From JBNJGT01 sp051819765 (GTDB lineage: Archaea > Nanobdellota > Nanobdellia > Woesearchaeales > JACJVW01): a DNA stretch of 13,683 nucleotides. The translations under genes were made by a program, and so were the position numbers. Below are positions 12,202-13,683 of the stretch, in pieces (positions within the stretch are counted from its first letter, which is position 1; every line of letters begins with the position of its first letter). The notes beneath the pieces were generated by a model, which was given only the letters and a program-made list of their open reading frames with translations, had not been told where the DNA came from and made no database searches. The stretch spans positions 1-13,683 of the forward strand of contig JBNJGT010000041.1 of assembly GCA_051819765.1 (NCBI GenBank), read 5' to 3'.

Positions 12202-12446
12202 TAGAGGCGAACATTCTCCCAGGGCCGTGCCACATCCAAGGCAGGCACTGCATCATAAGAGTCACGCATATAAGCAAGGTACTCATCCTTGTCTGCTGGC
12301 ATTGGCCGATGGGGATCCAATACCATAATGGTGCCCGCCCTGGATTCAATAGGGTAGAGAAGCGGAAACTTGGTCAGTCCATAGTCAATGATAGCTGGTT
12401 GCTCAAACTCCTGCAAAAATTCCACAAACTTCTGGTTGAGTGTCAT
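12177..12446 (-). CDS. Hypothetical protein, 89 residues
   Basis: I do not recognise this protein. It reads MTLNQKFVEFLQEFEQPAIIDYGL and ends NVRLYQKSVRFI, with a mixed alpha/beta-looking composition, no membrane helix and no obvious metal motif. The frame is open further upstream to 12536. The ATG at 12446 is preferred because a TATA-like box (TTTAAAA, 12469-12475) lies about 27 nt upstream, the spacing seen at other genes here. It is convergent with the helicase fragment and overlaps its last 25 nt, and divergent from the PHP-domain gene. The balanced protein composition and the promoter argue that it is real. Confidence 0.55.
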   Translation of the reverse strand: MTLNQKFVEFLQEFEQPAIIDYGLTKFPLLYPIESRAGTIMVLDPHRPMPADKDEYLAYMRDSYDAVPALDVARPWENVRLYQKSVRFI

Positions 12447-12468
12447 TACTGGTGAGGAGCAGAGGTAC

Positions 12469-12475
12469 CTTTTAA
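12469..12475 (-). promoter_or_regulatory. TATA-like box of the 89-residue hypothetical gene
   Basis: TTTAAAA on the minus strand is centred about 27 nt before the ATG at 12446. The divergent PHP gene has its own AT-rich box at about 12484-12495. Confidence 0.4.
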
Positions 12476-12521
12476 ATCTTAGCATAAAATTAATAAGGGG
12501 ATAGATATCGCTCTCAGGATA

Positions 12522-13511
12522 ATGGATGTAACGCATATGCGCATCTTAGCAAAAACCGACCAGAAACGCGTGCAGGTGAAGCGTCTCCTGAAAAAAGGAT
12601 ATACTGTCTGTGATATGCATGTACACACCAGATTCTCTGACAGTTTCACGCGGGTGCGACGGCTTTTGAAGAAGGCTGAAAAGCGAGGGATGGGCCTGGC
12701 AATCACTGACCATAACGAGATAGGAGGGGTGCTTCGGGCCTATGAGCTTGAACCGAGCGTGATGGTGATCCCTGGAATCGAGGTGAGCTCGGCAGAAGGG
12801 CCTCATATCCTGGTGTACTTTTCCCAGGTCAGGGAATTGCAGGAGTTCTATCGGCATCATGTGGAGCCTGCAAAGAACAAGAATCCCCACAGCAACACAC
12901 GGCTCACCATCCCTGAGCTATTGCGGGCCTCAAAAGGTTATGACTGTATTGTGAGCATGGCCCACCCTTATTCACCAGCGTACACGCATGTCCCAAAAGG
13001 AATAAAGAAGGGATATATCCAACCCACGGTGGTCTCTGAGTTTGACGCTGTGGAGGTCATAAACGGAGCCATGACACGGGCCATGAACAATCGGGCCATG
13101 AGTTTTGCTGAAGACTTGTCTTGTGGAATCACGGGTGGGAGTGACAGCCACTCACTGTTTGAGTTCGGAAAGGTCATCACCTATGCGAAGGCTGAGACGG
13201 TCTCAGATTTTTTGAAATGCGTGAAGCGTAAGGAATCCTTTGTTCGTGGTGTGCCAGTGAACCAGATCCAGCGGGTGCCATCCATGGCGAAATCCAGCCA
13301 AAAGCACATGGCATATTTCGTGCCGTCTCTTTCCCAGCGGTATGAACAGATCATTGTACAGCCAATGCGATACCATAGACCGATTCTCGTGAATAGGCTC
13401 ACTATCCTTTCTAACGAATCCATCAACCTGTTGAAGAATCCCCTCCCTGCAGCGAAACTGATCTATAAACCCCTCGAGGTTGTGGTGAAAAAGTTTAATA
13501 ATGGGAAGTAA
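12522..13511 (+). CDS. PHP-domain metal-dependent phosphoesterase
   Basis: This 329-residue protein has the PHP metal-binding motifs in order: DMHVHTRFSD (His33, His35), ITDHNEIGG (Asp63, His64), PGIEVSS (Glu87), MAHPY (His148) and GGSDSH (Asp208, His210). Family members hydrolyse phosphate esters, such as nucleoside 3',5'-bisphosphates or RNA/DNA ends, with a di- or trimetal centre. The specific substrate is not evident. Residues about 240-329 form a basic C-terminal extension (QRYEQIIVQPMRYHRPILVNRL) that could contact nucleic acid or membrane. The ATG at 12522 has an AT-rich promoter element about 30 nt upstream; an in-frame ATG at 12537 is an alternative. The gene ends 15 nt before tRNA-Arg. 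Confidence 0.88.
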   Translation: MDVTHMRILAKTDQKRVQVKRLLKKGYTVCDMHVHTRFSDSFTRVRRLLKKAEKRGMGLAITDHNEIGGVLRAYELEPSVMVIPGIEVSSAEGPHILVYFSQVRELQEFYRHHVEPAKNKNPHSNTRLTIPELLRASKGYDCIVSMAHPYSPAYTHVPKGIKKGYIQPTVVSEFDAVEVINGAMTRAMNNRAMSFAEDLSCGITGGSDSHSLFEFGKVITYAKAETVSDFLKCVKRKESFVRGVPVNQIQRVPSMAKSSQKHMAYFVPSLSQRYEQIIVQPMRYHRPILVNRLTILSNESINLLKNPLPAAKLIYKPLEVVVKKFNNGK

Positions 13512-13526
13512 TTCGTCATGTAGAAT

Positions 13527-13598
13527 GCCCCTGTGGTCTAGTGGATATGACACAGGCTTGCGGAGCCTGTTACCGGGGTTCGAATCCTCGCGGGGGCA
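13527..13598 (+). tRNA. tRNA-Arg (anticodon GCG)
   Basis: The 72-nt cloverleaf has a 7-bp acceptor stem (GCCCCTG with CGGGGGC, one T-G pair) and discriminator A at 13598. The D arm is GTC/GAC with a GG-containing loop. A 5-bp anticodon stem (CAGGC/GCCTG) holds the loop TTGCGGA with anticodon GCG at 13560-13562. The variable loop is 4 nt. The T arm is CGGGG/CCTCG around TTCGAAT. The anticodon reads CGC/CGU arginine codons. No intron is present and CCA is not encoded. It follows the PHP gene by 15 nt and may be on the same transcript. Confidence 0.96.
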
Positions 13599-13604
13599 TG
13601 GGAA

Positions 13605-13618
13605 TTCTTTTCCTCCTT
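13605..13618 (+). terminator. Pyrimidine-rich possible terminator after tRNA-Arg
   Basis: TTCTTTTCCTCCTT begins 7 nt after the tRNA. Archaeal RNA polymerase often stops at T-rich tracts; this one is interrupted by C, so the call is weak. The remaining bases to 13683 hold nothing I can identify. Confidence 0.3.
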
Positions 13619-13683
13619 GTCCCCCACAATAAGATTGGCTTATCTCTCTAGGTTACATGTGGTCTCTAAGGAAAACACAAGGT

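Noticed and set aside
12447..12536. N-terminal extension of the 89-residue gene to 12536
   Set aside because: The extension runs through the TATA boxes of both divergent genes, and the spacing supports the ATG at 12446.

Overview
The window looks like an archaeal chromosome. Most genes have a TATA-like box centred about 24-30 nt before the start codon and little or no leader, and the tRNA lacks an encoded CCA. The gene families also fit: NOG1-type GTPase, a PhoU-like protein with an AbrB-type N-terminus, thymidylate synthase with an MtrA-like N-terminal domain, a Hel308/Ski2-like helicase fragment, DUF6159 and a XerA-like recombinase remnant. Compact convergent gene ends would suit a small-genome lineage such as DPANN, but I cannot fix the phylum.

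Positions 1-1360 form an AT-rich island unlike the rest. It holds a Nudix hydrolase gene and a two-helix membrane protein gene, both on the minus strand. Each is followed by a large, covarying imperfect-palindrome element (90-175 and 804-891) that behaves like an integron attC site. The terminal core on the gene side of each element is the exact complement of the core at the upstream end of the same gene unit, not of its own partner core. That is the signature of integron cassettes. A shorter related element (1314-1353, possible attI or decayed attC) lies beside a dead, divergently oriented tyrosine recombinase (about 1446-1694). I read this as a small, probably fossil, integron-like cassette array in an archaeal genome.

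Positions 1790-6284 carry minus-strand genes: a DUF6159 membrane protein; a decayed msrA-msrB fusion with several frameshifts and loss of the MsrA catalytic cysteine; a secreted, membrane-anchored transglutaminase-fold protein lacking the catalytic cysteine; and a NOG1-family GTPase. A thioredoxin gene (plus) follows and shares its stop codon bases with a convergent thymidylate synthase gene.

Positions 6719-10144 look like a dTMP-supply neighbourhood: thymidylate synthase, a divergent AbrB-PhoU protein, then dCMP deaminase and a P-loop kinase in an operon behind a CBS-domain protein with a C-terminal membrane anchor. Positions 10711-13598 hold a helicase missing its whole first RecA domain but keeping motifs IV-VI, the C-terminal domains and a PIP-box-like tail; a small convergent hypothetical gene; a PHP-family phosphoesterase; and tRNA-Arg(GCG). 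The last 85 nt hold only a pyrimidine-rich possible terminator.
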